Of a DNA stretch of 8,109 nt, positions 1 through 6,311 are shown one piece after another (within the stretch, counting starts at the first letter, position 1; every line of letters starts with the position of its first letter). The translations under genes and the position numbers were made by a program. Source of the stretch: Lachnospiraceae bacterium (GTDB lineage Bacteria > Bacillota_A > Clostridia > Lachnospirales > Lachnospiraceae). The notes under the pieces were generated by a model. The model did not search any database, was not told where the DNA came from, and saw only the letters and a list, made by a program, of their open reading frames with translations. The DNA lies in the NCBI GenBank assembly GCA_017540915.1, contig JAFYAD010000140.1:1-8109 (forward strand). Direction: 5' to 3'.

Positions 1-164
1 GTCACAACATCGTTTTCCCCAATGCGTTCACCAGTGATCGCCTTATGCCCGTTTACGGTGACCCGGCCATCCTCTATGAGTCGGTCTGCCTCACGCCTGC
101 TGCACACTCCCATATCGGAGAGATATTTATTTATGCGCATCCCTTTATTTTCTGCTGTTTCCAT
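1..164 (-). CDS. rluF: 23S rRNA pseudouridine synthase, RluF-like, N-terminal part (runs off the window)
   Basis: Only the first 54 codons lie in the window; the gene continues past base 1. The visible protein begins METAENKGMRINKYLSDMGV and is an S4 RNA-binding domain, with the hallmark CSRREADRLIEDGRVTVNG at residues 21-39. In the RsuA/RluB/RluF family this domain docks a pseudouridine synthase on rRNA. The catalytic domain with its essential Asp is outside the window. The MRINKYLS...CSRREAD form and the following KAITGERI most resemble RluF (23S rRNA U2604), but RluB or RsuA cannot be excluded from this fragment. The ATG at 164-162 is preferred because GGTGA lies 3 nt upstream. The internal ATG at 140-138 has AAAGGG directly abutting it, which is too close. 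The gene follows a strong terminator (278-306), so it should have its own promoter in 165-277. There I see only a CATAAT (195-200) without a convincing -35. Confidence 0.85.
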   Translation of the reverse strand, partial: METAENKGMRINKYLSDMGVCSRREADRLIEDGRVTVNGHKAITGERIGENDVV

Positions 165-277
165 GTCTCACCGGGTCATCGTGACAATTGAGTTATTATG
201 ATCTGAGGGTCAAAAGGCGATTCACGGATCAATACCAACAATCCTTTGAATCGGTTTAAAGCAAAAGTGTAAAAGGA

Positions 278-306
278 CCGGCAGGGGTAGCAATATCCCC
301 TGCCGG
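278..306 (-). terminator. Rho-independent terminator after the SH3 protein gene
   Basis: A perfect 10-bp inverted repeat (CCGGCAGGGG / CCCCTGCCGG) encloses a 9-nt loop, starting 12 nt after the stop codon of the SH3 protein gene. On the minus strand the stem is followed by TCCTTTTACACTTTTGC, an interrupted T-rich tract. On the plus strand no T-tract follows, so it works in one direction. The G+C-rich stem makes it the strongest terminator in the window. Confidence 0.85.
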
Positions 307-318
307 CACAACTCGTTA

Positions 319-1665
319 TCAATAGTTTTGAAGCAGTTCTGACAGAATATATCCTGTCTTATCTTTCCACTCGACCTTAGTCCATCCCTCGGCGTAGCTC
401 ATGATGACCTTTATCTTGTCACCCATCATGGCAGTTCCCATCTTCTCCGCATCCTTGGACATGGACTTTCTGATATTGACATTCTCTATCAGAATGATCT
501 CCTTGCCTGCAGGTATCACTATAGCGCTCTCACCCGTGGACTCCGAGTTGCCGCCATCTGTAGTCTCTGTCGTCCCTTCACCCTCAGTGGAATTGGGTTT
601 CTTGGGTTTCTTTAAGTACTCGCGTTTTACATATCCGTCGCGGTCATTGTATACGACCTTGACCCATCCCTCATCATTTTCGGAATCCAGATCCACCTTC
701 ATGTTCTCGCCCTTATTGATAAGTTCCAGAACATCTGCATCCGTGCTGGGCTCTGCCCTGAGTTTGATGCTGTCTGTGGTAATCATCCTGGTGTACTTGA
801 CAGCTCCGGTATTCTCCGGATTATCAATGTCATCACCGCTCACCGCATCGATTCCTGTCGAATCGCCACTCACGGTATCCCCGCTTACCGCATCACCGCT
901 CACCGCATCACCACTCACTGTATCTTCTTCGTGTGACGCAGCTTCCTCTGCCTGCTTTGAAAGTTCGGCAGCCCACTGTGCGATTGCATTCGGTATTGTC
1001 TCTGTCATCATGACATTGAGGTCGCTGTCCGAGCCAACAGCCTTGGTGTATCTGCTCTGTACCTCTTCTTTTAATGTCACCATGTCTGCTGTGTTTTTAA
1101 ACTCATCGATCAAAGCGGTGATATCCGGATCCGTGGTAGCCTCCTGATTAGACTGGTTGAACAGGGAGTATGCATTGTCTATATAAAGACTGCCGTCCTC
1201 CTCATCCGTCCTGACATAATAAAAATCAAGGGCCGGAGCTCTGGTCTTCACACCGTAAAAAACGATCTCCTCATACACGGATACGATATATTCGCCCTCC
1301 TGTATGCCGCTCTTGGTGTAACATACTATGTTTTCCACATGATCCACGTAATCACTGTAAAATTCTATGTAGCTTTTTTCTGTATCCGAGACAGGCTGTG
1401 CATAGAGCTCTATCTCGTCCGTATCGCCTGACATATATGCATTCAGGTAGTTTTCTATCAGCTTGTTGATATCCTCGAAGGCATCTACCTGGAACTCTTC
1501 AACTCCGTCCTCTGCGTCAAGCTCAATATCTCTCATGTCCACCATAACGCTCTTTCCGTTGGCGGCGGACAGCATTATGACAAAAAGAATAAGGACGCCT
1601 GCTGCGCCGAATAATCTCACGTGCTTTTTGATCAAAGCACCTGCTGTACCCAATATGTTCTTCAT
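319..1665 (-). CDS. Exported membrane-anchored protein with VSGD repeat linker and two C-terminal SH3b domains
   Basis: 448 residues. A basic N-terminus (KKHVR, 13-17) precedes one hydrophobic helix (about 18-35), which suggests an uncleaved signal anchor with the rest outside the cell. Residues about 64-170 form an acidic, aromatic-rich domain whose pattern (an initial helix, an ENYLNAY segment, then strands) recalls NTF2-like folds; that is only a guess. Residues 249-278 are six VSGD-type pentads. SH3b domain 1 spans about 291-352 (KLRAEPS, GWVKV, GYVKREYL). After a Thr/Glu/Gly-rich linker, SH3b domain 2 spans about 388-445 (VNIRKSMS, GWTKVEW, GYILSELL). Bacterial SH3b pairs usually bind peptidoglycan or other cell-wall material, so a wall-sensing or wall-attachment role is inferred. 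There is no enzymatic domain. The ATG at 1665 has GAGGT 7 nt upstream. The start lies 41 nt after tRNA-Arg with no clear promoter between, so co-transcription is likely. The specific function is unknown. Confidence 0.85.
   Translation of the reverse strand: MKNILGTAGALIKKHVRLFGAAGVLILFVIMLSAANGKSVMVDMRDIELDAEDGVEEFQVDAFEDINKLIENYLNAYMSGDTDEIELYAQPVSDTEKSYIEFYSDYVDHVENIVCYTKSGIQEGEYIVSVYEEIVFYGVKTRAPALDFYYVRTDEEDGSLYIDNAYSLFNQSNQEATTDPDITALIDEFKNTADMVTLKEEVQSRYTKAVGSDSDLNVMMTETIPNAIAQWAAELSKQAEEAASHEEDTVSGDAVSGDAVSGDTVSGDSTGIDAVSGDDIDNPENTGAVKYTRMITTDSIKLRAEPSTDADVLELINKGENMKVDLDSENDEGWVKVVYNDRDGYVKREYLKKPKKPNSTEGEGTTETTDGGNSESTGESAIVIPAGKEIILIENVNIRKSMSKDAEKMGTAMMGDKIKVIMSYAEGWTKVEWKDKTGYILSELLQNY
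832..921 (-). repeat. Six tandem 15-bp units encoding VSGD pentads
   Basis: The stretch codes for residues 249-278 of the SH3 protein: TVSGD, AVSGD, AVSGD, TVSGD, STGID, AVSGD. The fifth unit is degenerate and keeps only the Asp and the reading register. Units 2 and 6 are identical at DNA level; the others differ mostly at synonymous positions. The peptide is small, acidic and probably flexible, forming a spacer between the extracellular N-terminal domain and the SH3b pair. Confidence 0.85.
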
Positions 1666-1706
1666 ATATCAAACCTCAAATTGCAAGCTTTTTTCATAAA
1701 AACAAA

Positions 1707-1778
1707 TGCAGCCACCGGGAATCGAACCCGGATTGCAGGAGTCGGAGTCCTGTGTTCTATCCATTAGACTACAGCTGC
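1707..1778 (-). tRNA. tRNA-Arg, anticodon CCG
   Basis: A complete 72-nt cloverleaf. The acceptor stem GCAGCTG pairs with TGGCTGC (7 bp, two of them G-U). The anticodon arm is CAGGA-CTCCGAC-TCCTG, giving anticodon CCG, which reads the Arg codon CGG. The variable loop is CAAT. The T arm is CCGGG-TTCGATT-CCCGG and the discriminator is A. The D loop contains GGA, so A20, an arginine identity base, is present. CCA is not encoded: the discriminator is followed by TTTG, so RNase Z cleavage and CCA addition are expected. Oddities: the D stem GTCT/GAAC contains a C12-A23 mismatch and a U13-G22 wobble, and position 37 is A rather than the G that follows G36 in E. coli tRNA-Arg(CCG). A separate promoter lies just upstream (1827-1799). 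Confidence 0.97.
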
Positions 1779-1781
1779 AGA

Positions 1782-1801
1782 CCTTAAACACAGGTTTAAG
1801 G
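1782..1801. other. Perfect 8-bp inverted repeat between the phosphodiesterase gene and tRNA-Arg
   Basis: CCTTAAAC, loop ACAG, GTTTAAGG. It lies 4 nt upstream of the tRNA on the minus strand, and one arm overlaps the tRNA promoter -10 box (1799-1804). Neither strand has a T-tract after it, so it is a poor intrinsic terminator. In RNA reading through from the phosphodiesterase gene it would fold as a hairpin just before the tRNA. In transcripts from the tRNA promoter it would be only partly present. It could be a processing signal, a protein site, or chance in an A/T-rich gap. Confidence 0.4.
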
Positions 1802-1827
1802 GTATCACAACACAAATGTAATGTCAA
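1799..1827 (-). promoter_or_regulatory. Sigma-A-type promoter of tRNA-Arg
   Basis: On the minus strand a perfect -35 TTGACA (1827-1822) is followed after exactly 17 nt by TACCCT (1804-1799). The -10 is weak, matching 3 of 6, but it is preceded by TG-A, an extended -10 motif. Initiation about 7 nt further on, near 1792, would leave a leader of about 14 nt before the tRNA. With no other promoter or terminator before 319, it may also drive the SH3 protein gene. Confidence 0.65.
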
Positions 1828-1836
1828 ATCCGCAAA

Positions 1837-3873
1837 TCAATGTACCAAACCACGGTGGTTGCTGCCGTTATCATCGGCATCATCCTCTTCCGGCTTATCC
1901 ATACCCGAGAGTCTTGATGCGTTCATGGATGCTAAATAATACATTTCCTCATCCTCTTCGTCGAAATATCTCGTGTTATTACGCTTTAAAAACTCCACGA
2001 ACTTATCAGGCGGAATGGGTTTGGAGAACAGATAACCCTGGAGATAATCCACTCCGTTCTCTATGAGGATGCTCTTCATCTCATTGGTCTCAACACCTTC
2101 CACCACTATATGTTTGTTGAGTTCCTGTACCATGGAAATAGTATGTTTTAACACTACCATGGCATCTTTATCTTCAATGGCATTCCACAATATGGACTTA
2201 TCAATCTTGACAAGAGTTACCGGGAATTTAATAAGATATCCTGCGGATGCAAATCCCGAACCGTAATCATCGATGGAGAAATCAATGCCCATTTTATTCA
2301 GGGTACGAACATTTTTAAGCAAAGTACCCACATCCTCCAACTCGGCAGTCTCAGTGATCTCAAGGTTAATAGCGCTTGACGGTATCTGGTAATGATCCAG
2401 TATACTGCGGATAGAATCCGGCAGCGACAGCTTCATACACTGTACTGTTGACAGATTGACCTCGATATATTTTAGTCCCAGCGATGCATAATCATTGTCC
2501 TTCATAAAGGCGCAGACTTTCCGGAAGATGATGTCACCGATCTTGTCGATGAGACCGTTTTTCTCGGCCAGCACTATCATCTCCTCGGGATCAAGCATTC
2601 CAAGCTCTTCATCAAACAGTCTCACCAGAGCCTCGCAGGATTCAAACTTTCCTGTCCTGGTGCTGTAAATAGGCTGGTAATACACCTCAAAGCTCTCGTT
2701 TTCGATGGCTCTCTTGACGCACAACAGCATCTTTTCTCTTTTGTGCTTGGTGTAAACAACCGAATCGTGGATCTCTTTGATGCTCTTCATATCCTTCGGA
2801 TGCTTCACCACATAAGAGATCATGTTCTCAACGTCAGAAACGTCAAACATTCTGTTGATGTCATTCAGTGTCCTGGTAAAAATACTGAGTTCTATGGATC
2901 TGTGGGTAAGCTCCACAGGTTTTTCAAAGAAAGAATTTATTATGGTGAGGGTTCCCTGCTCATCTTTCAGGTCATCCACAAACACCACAAATTTGCTCTC
3001 CGAAAGGCAGAATGCTTTTTTCTTGAACTGCTTGTTGATGAAGGTAGCGATCTTAACCGAAAGCTCATCCAGCTCAAATGCATCCAGCGTATGGCGCACA
3101 TACTCGTAATCCGTAAAGGAGATGACGATGATATTATATTTATCGCCCTCCATGTATTTTCTGTATACCTCCTCCAGAAAGGCCTGCCTGTTGTAGCAGG
3201 AGGTATCCATATAGGTGAAATGCGCGGGATTCTCAAACGAAATATATACAAATACCAGTACTACCGCTGCGCAGAAGGAACCTATGACGATACTCGGTAA
3301 TATCAGCTGGACCACTATGCCGGCGATGATCATCACCGTCATGAGTATCAGCGTCATCTTCTGGAAGTAATTGAACCTGTTTTTGGCCACTATCACCATC
3401 ATTATATCAAGATAGATCAGTGCAAATGCGATACCAAAATTCAGGATCATGAGGGGACCGTGTCTGTATACCCCCTCCTCGTCAAAATATGCAAGCCAGT
3501 GAGTCCACGGACTTGTGATAGCGCAGAACCCCAGATAAAAAGCCACGACCCATGATATTACAGGCGTTGCGCGCTGCATAGCCTTGATCCTGGCCTTGGA
3601 ATCAACATACAAAAAGAATACCACCGCCATCAGCGGATAAAAAAACAGGTATCCGAGAGTGAAAACATACTGAATAAACTCCGGATAGAAATCCGGATCG
3701 GCCATTGCGATGCAACTCATGGCATCAAATACCGCGGCCGCCAGATCGGTCATGATAAGACAGATAAATATTGTATTGGCCTTTGACACGTAACTGCGTC
3801 TGAGGTAGTAAAAAATGAAGAGCAGCGCCGTTATAATGATAGCTGCTATATCATATTGATAATTGTATGCCAT
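1837..3873 (-). CDS. Membrane c-di-GMP phosphodiesterase: 7TM input, degenerate GGDEF, EAL
   Basis: 678 residues. The N-terminal 212 residues hold about seven hydrophobic helices (roughly 8-25, 33-55, 66-90, 103-120, 140-162, 173-191, 194-212), an integral membrane sensor of unknown ligand. A GGDEF-fold domain follows (about 220-375, YMDTSCYNRQAF at its start). Its signature is replaced by SESKF (291-295), so cyclase activity is not expected; it may be structural or bind GTP. The EAL domain (about 385-630) keeps the residues known to hold metal and c-di-GMP: E414 in EAL, N473, E505 in EITE, D535-D536 in IDDYGSGF, K556, E592 and Q612. Hydrolysis of c-di-GMP to pGpG is therefore predicted. A 48-residue acidic tail follows. 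The ATG has GAGG 7 nt upstream. The gene begins 34 nt after the first phosphodiesterase gene with no terminator or promoter between, so the two are probably co-transcribed. Confidence 0.9.
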   Translation of the reverse strand: MAYNYQYDIAAIIITALLFIFYYLRRSYVSKANTIFICLIMTDLAAAVFDAMSCIAMADPDFYPEFIQYVFTLGYLFFYPLMAVVFFLYVDSKARIKAMQRATPVISWVVAFYLGFCAITSPWTHWLAYFDEEGVYRHGPLMILNFGIAFALIYLDIMMVIVAKNRFNYFQKMTLILMTVMIIAGIVVQLILPSIVIGSFCAAVVLVFVYISFENPAHFTYMDTSCYNRQAFLEEVYRKYMEGDKYNIIVISFTDYEYVRHTLDAFELDELSVKIATFINKQFKKKAFCLSESKFVVFVDDLKDEQGTLTIINSFFEKPVELTHRSIELSIFTRTLNDINRMFDVSDVENMISYVVKHPKDMKSIKEIHDSVVYTKHKREKMLLCVKRAIENESFEVYYQPIYSTRTGKFESCEALVRLFDEELGMLDPEEMIVLAEKNGLIDKIGDIIFRKVCAFMKDNDYASLGLKYIEVNLSTVQCMKLSLPDSIRSILDHYQIPSSAINLEITETAELEDVGTLLKNVRTLNKMGIDFSIDDYGSGFASAGYLIKFPVTLVKIDKSILWNAIEDKDAMVVLKHTISMVQELNKHIVVEGVETNEMKSILIENGVDYLQGYLFSKPIPPDKFVEFLKRNNTRYFDEEDEEMYYLASMNASRLSGMDKPEEDDADDNGSNHRGLVH

Positions 3874-3907
3874 ACCTCTGCCTCTTCCTTAACGGTTGTC
3901 CGAAATA

Positions 3908-6199
3908 TTATTTTGAATCAAGCAGGCTTAAAAACTCACCCTGCGCAACAGGTCTTGAATAGTAATAGCCCTGCGCCACCGAAGCGCCGATGACTTTCAT
4001 GAGTTCAACATCATCCCCTGTCTCAACACCCTCACAAACGATCTGTGCCTTCAGATCGTTAGCCATGCTGACAATACACCTCATCAGTGCTATCTGACGA
4101 CTGCGGTCTTTATGATTGATCAGGAATGACCTGTCGAGCTTTATGACTGATGCGGAAATACGCTCTATAATACCCAGAGAAGAGTATCCCGAACCGAAAT
4201 CATCAATGGAGATCCGTATCCCGCGACGCTGAAGCTCATCCACAGTCTCCTGTATGATCTGATCCTGCATCTGCTCAACCGCCAGAGTTTCCGTAATCTC
4301 AACCTCTATAAGATCCTTGGGTATCGAATACTTTGTGAGCATCGCTTCTACCCTATCGGGAAAGTCCTTTTTTAAAAAGTGAAGTCTTGAGAAATTGACC
4401 GATACGGTGACAACGGTCTTTCCCTGCCTCATGCGGTCAGCCAGCATTTTGCAAACATCTTCGTATACAAAGAAATCTATCTCCGTGATGAAGCCCGTCT
4501 GCTCATAATACGGCACAAAAAGCCCCGGAGGAAGAACCCGTCCCGGGTTGTCCGGATCCTTCATACGGACCAGCGCTTCCGCACCCACTATCGAACCGGA
4601 ATTAATATCAACCTTTGCCTGATAAAACGTGACAAAGTCTTCATTGGCATTCTTTTCATCCAGCTCTTTCTGTTTTTTGTGAGCTTCCTTTATCTGCTGC
4701 TTAAGCTCATCATCATAATACCTGATCTCGGATATCTTGGAATCCCTGACAGCGCCCATCGCCTGCATAGCATAATCCAGCGCCAGTGAGATATCCACAT
4801 CGGAATCCAGCTCATATACTCCGATCTGGATCGGAATATGCGTATCCGTAACCTCAAAGATCCTGTTGTCGGCATCATCTATGATCTCATTCAGTCTTTT
4901 TGTCAGGCGATCCTTGTCATTGTATTTGAGCATTATCACGAACTTATCGCCGTGATCCCTGCAATATATCTCTTTTTTTACATCCAGTTTCGACCTGAAG
5001 GTCTTTATCAAAAGCTCCAGTACCGCAGTGCCCTTGTCAAATCCAAACACAAGATTGATCCGTCTGAATTTACCCAGATTGATACAGCACAGAGCATACC
5101 GTGCTTTTGAGTCACTGTCCAGAAGCTTTTTGGCGCCTATATGCCTCAGGTAGTTAAGGTTCCAGATATTCATCTGGGAATCCATGTACAAAAGCTTCTG
5201 AAGTCTGCGGCTGCTGCGCACAGTCCTGTTGGCTATGGTCACCACCACTATCATGATGACAAACGCCACCACAGCTGCTATCCATCCGTATCTCTCCGTA
5301 AAATACCTCAGATTAAAAACGGTGCCGGATATGGATTCCAGCGTGAACTCATTGATGGTACGGTCGTTGATAACAGGAAGCACCATGTTCATCAGCTCGA
5401 GGAGCCTTGGATTGGAACTTGATACGGCTGCACAGACATTGTAATCCACGCTCAGTATGGCTGTGATGGCAAGTTCATTGTAATCGAAATCATTGCTCCT
5501 TAAATATTGGCTCAGATATCCGTTACATACGGTGATCCTCGCGTGACCGCTGGCAACAGCGTCAAGGCAGTCCCTCTCGCTGTTAAATAGCTCTATGGCA
5601 TATTTGTCGATGTTGATACCGCTGGTGGTCTCATCATAGAGATAATGGGTTGTGGCGCAGATATTAGGAACGTCTCCCCTGACGTTTTCTTTTTCGATGA
5701 TGACAAGAGGAGCTTTTGCATAGCAATCCGTCTCCACAAGACTGTATTTTTCCATGGATTCCCTGGAACCGCCGTAGTATGCGATTATATCAATCTCTCC
5801 GTTATCGAGCGCCCTATTGGCCTGCGCCGGCCTTTCATACCGTGCATAAGTAAAATTCATGCCGTATTTCTGTGCGATCGCATCGAACATGCGCCTTGTA
5901 AGTCCGCCAAAATCCCCTTTGTCATCAAAACAGAAGGGATAAAAATCATCCACATATCCGACTCTTAAGGTGCCTGACATTATATCCTTGTATCCGTCAA
6001 GCGCCCCCTCCTCAAGCGCATCAAACTTAAAGCCCGACAGTGTAGGATCCTGAGACGACTCAGTCATCGACTGGGCAGACACGGGGACAGACGCACAAAA
6101 AGGCACCAAAACAACAGCAATCACTGCCATGATCACTGACATTTTACGTGCCGTATATTCAATAAAACCGGATATATGCAAATATGTTTTAATTAGCAT
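3908..6199 (-). CDS. Membrane c-di-GMP phosphodiesterase: solute-binding sensor, TM, degenerate GGDEF, EAL
   Basis: 763 residues from the preferred ATG. A signal-like hydrophobic stretch (about 20-42, ending VPVSAQ) is followed by an extracytoplasmic solute-binding domain of the SBP_bac_3 (amino-acid-binding-like) type at about 76-297 (GTLRVGYVDDFYPF near its start; the SRESMEKYS segment holds the usual ligand-region Arg). One TM helix (about 306-324) leads to a GGDEF-fold domain whose motif is HGDKF (416-420), so probably inactive. A charged helix (about 495-518) connects it to the EAL domain. EAL residues are intact: E541, N602, E634, D666-D667 (IDDFGSGYSSL), K687, E723 and Q743. It should degrade c-di-GMP in response to an extracellular small molecule; the ligand cannot be told. 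A longer reading starts at GTG 6208 (766 residues), but AGGGTG lies 6 nt before the ATG at 6199 and overlaps that GTG. It is first in a likely two-gene operon behind the promoter at 6267-6238. Confidence 0.9.
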   Translation of the reverse strand: MLIKTYLHISGFIEYTARKMSVIMAVIAVVLVPFCASVPVSAQSMTESSQDPTLSGFKFDALEEGALDGYKDIMSGTLRVGYVDDFYPFCFDDKGDFGGLTRRMFDAIAQKYGMNFTYARYERPAQANRALDNGEIDIIAYYGGSRESMEKYSLVETDCYAKAPLVIIEKENVRGDVPNICATTHYLYDETTSGINIDKYAIELFNSERDCLDAVASGHARITVCNGYLSQYLRSNDFDYNELAITAILSVDYNVCAAVSSSNPRLLELMNMVLPVINDRTINEFTLESISGTVFNLRYFTERYGWIAAVVAFVIMIVVVTIANRTVRSSRRLQKLLYMDSQMNIWNLNYLRHIGAKKLLDSDSKARYALCCINLGKFRRINLVFGFDKGTAVLELLIKTFRSKLDVKKEIYCRDHGDKFVIMLKYNDKDRLTKRLNEIIDDADNRIFEVTDTHIPIQIGVYELDSDVDISLALDYAMQAMGAVRDSKISEIRYYDDELKQQIKEAHKKQKELDEKNANEDFVTFYQAKVDINSGSIVGAEALVRMKDPDNPGRVLPPGLFVPYYEQTGFITEIDFFVYEDVCKMLADRMRQGKTVVTVSVNFSRLHFLKKDFPDRVEAMLTKYSIPKDLIEVEITETLAVEQMQDQIIQETVDELQRRGIRISIDDFGSGYSSLGIIERISASVIKLDRSFLINHKDRSRQIALMRCIVSMANDLKAQIVCEGVETGDDVELMKVIGASVAQGYYYSRPVAQGEFLSLLDSK

Positions 6200-6205
6200 A
6201 ACTAA

Positions 6206-6211
6206 CACCCT
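6206..6211 (-). promoter_or_regulatory. Ribosome binding site that decides the phosphodiesterase start
   Basis: AGGGTG lies 6 nt upstream of the ATG at 6199 on the minus strand. The alternative in-frame GTG at 6208-6206 is part of this element and has only GGGGAG about 13 nt upstream, which is too far. This favours the shorter, 763-residue protein. Confidence 0.6.
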
Positions 6212-6237
6212 AATTAACTAACTCCCCATACGCAACC

Positions 6238-6267
6238 ATCATACCACATTTTGTATGGTAATGTCAA
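6238..6267 (-). promoter_or_regulatory. Sigma-A-type promoter of the phosphodiesterase operon
   Basis: On the minus strand TTGACA (6267-6262) is followed after 18 nt by TATGAT (6243-6238), preceded by TG-G as an extended -10. The expected leader is only about 30 nt, too short for a c-di-GMP riboswitch. A 5-bp dyad, CATAC-N8-GTATG (6240-6257), covers the -10 and spacer and could be an operator, but it is short. The 11 bases around the -35 (TTTGACATTAC) are identical to those at the tRNA promoter. Confidence 0.8.
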
Positions 6268-6283
6268 AGAAAATCACAATTCA

Positions 6284-6305
6284 GACGCCTGCGCATGACA
6301 GCGTC
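6284..6305 (-). terminator. Possible weak terminator after ridA
   Basis: An inverted repeat with arms GACGC/GCGTC begins 6 nt after the ridA stop codon. Two more pairs can form past a one-base bulge, leaving a 7-nt loop. On the minus strand it is followed by TGAATTGTGATTTTCTTTG, which is T-rich only after a gap. It is much weaker than the hairpin at 278-306, and some read-through into the phosphodiesterase operon is possible. Confidence 0.3.
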
Positions 6306-6311
6306 AAATGA

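Noticed and set aside
165..277. Riboswitch or small RNA in the leader of the pseudouridine synthase gene
   Set aside because: I see no conserved riboswitch core or strong hairpin, only short repeats such as GATTC/GAATC and a possible -10 (CATAAT).
401..1147. Plus-strand open frame of 248 codons
   Set aside because: It lies antisense inside the SH3 protein gene; the product is Ser/Leu/Pro-rich with no domain, and it mirrors the codon pattern of the real gene.
1707..1778. tRNA gene as an integration site for a mobile element
   Set aside because: No integrase gene, no second copy of the tRNA 3' end and no phage-like genes are present in the window.
1848..1860. Palindrome AACCAC-G-GTGGTT as a terminator of the second phosphodiesterase gene
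   Set aside because: It sits within the last codons before the stop, has a 1-nt centre and is not followed by a T-tract.
2743..3300. Plus-strand open frame of 185 codons
   Set aside because: It is fully antisense to the 7TM/GGDEF*/EAL gene, whose protein has continuous domain structure here; there is no recognisable product on the plus strand.
6200..6237. c-di-GMP riboswitch in front of the phosphodiesterase operon
   Set aside because: The leader from the predicted start to the ATG is only about 30 nt and lacks the conserved GEMM sequences.
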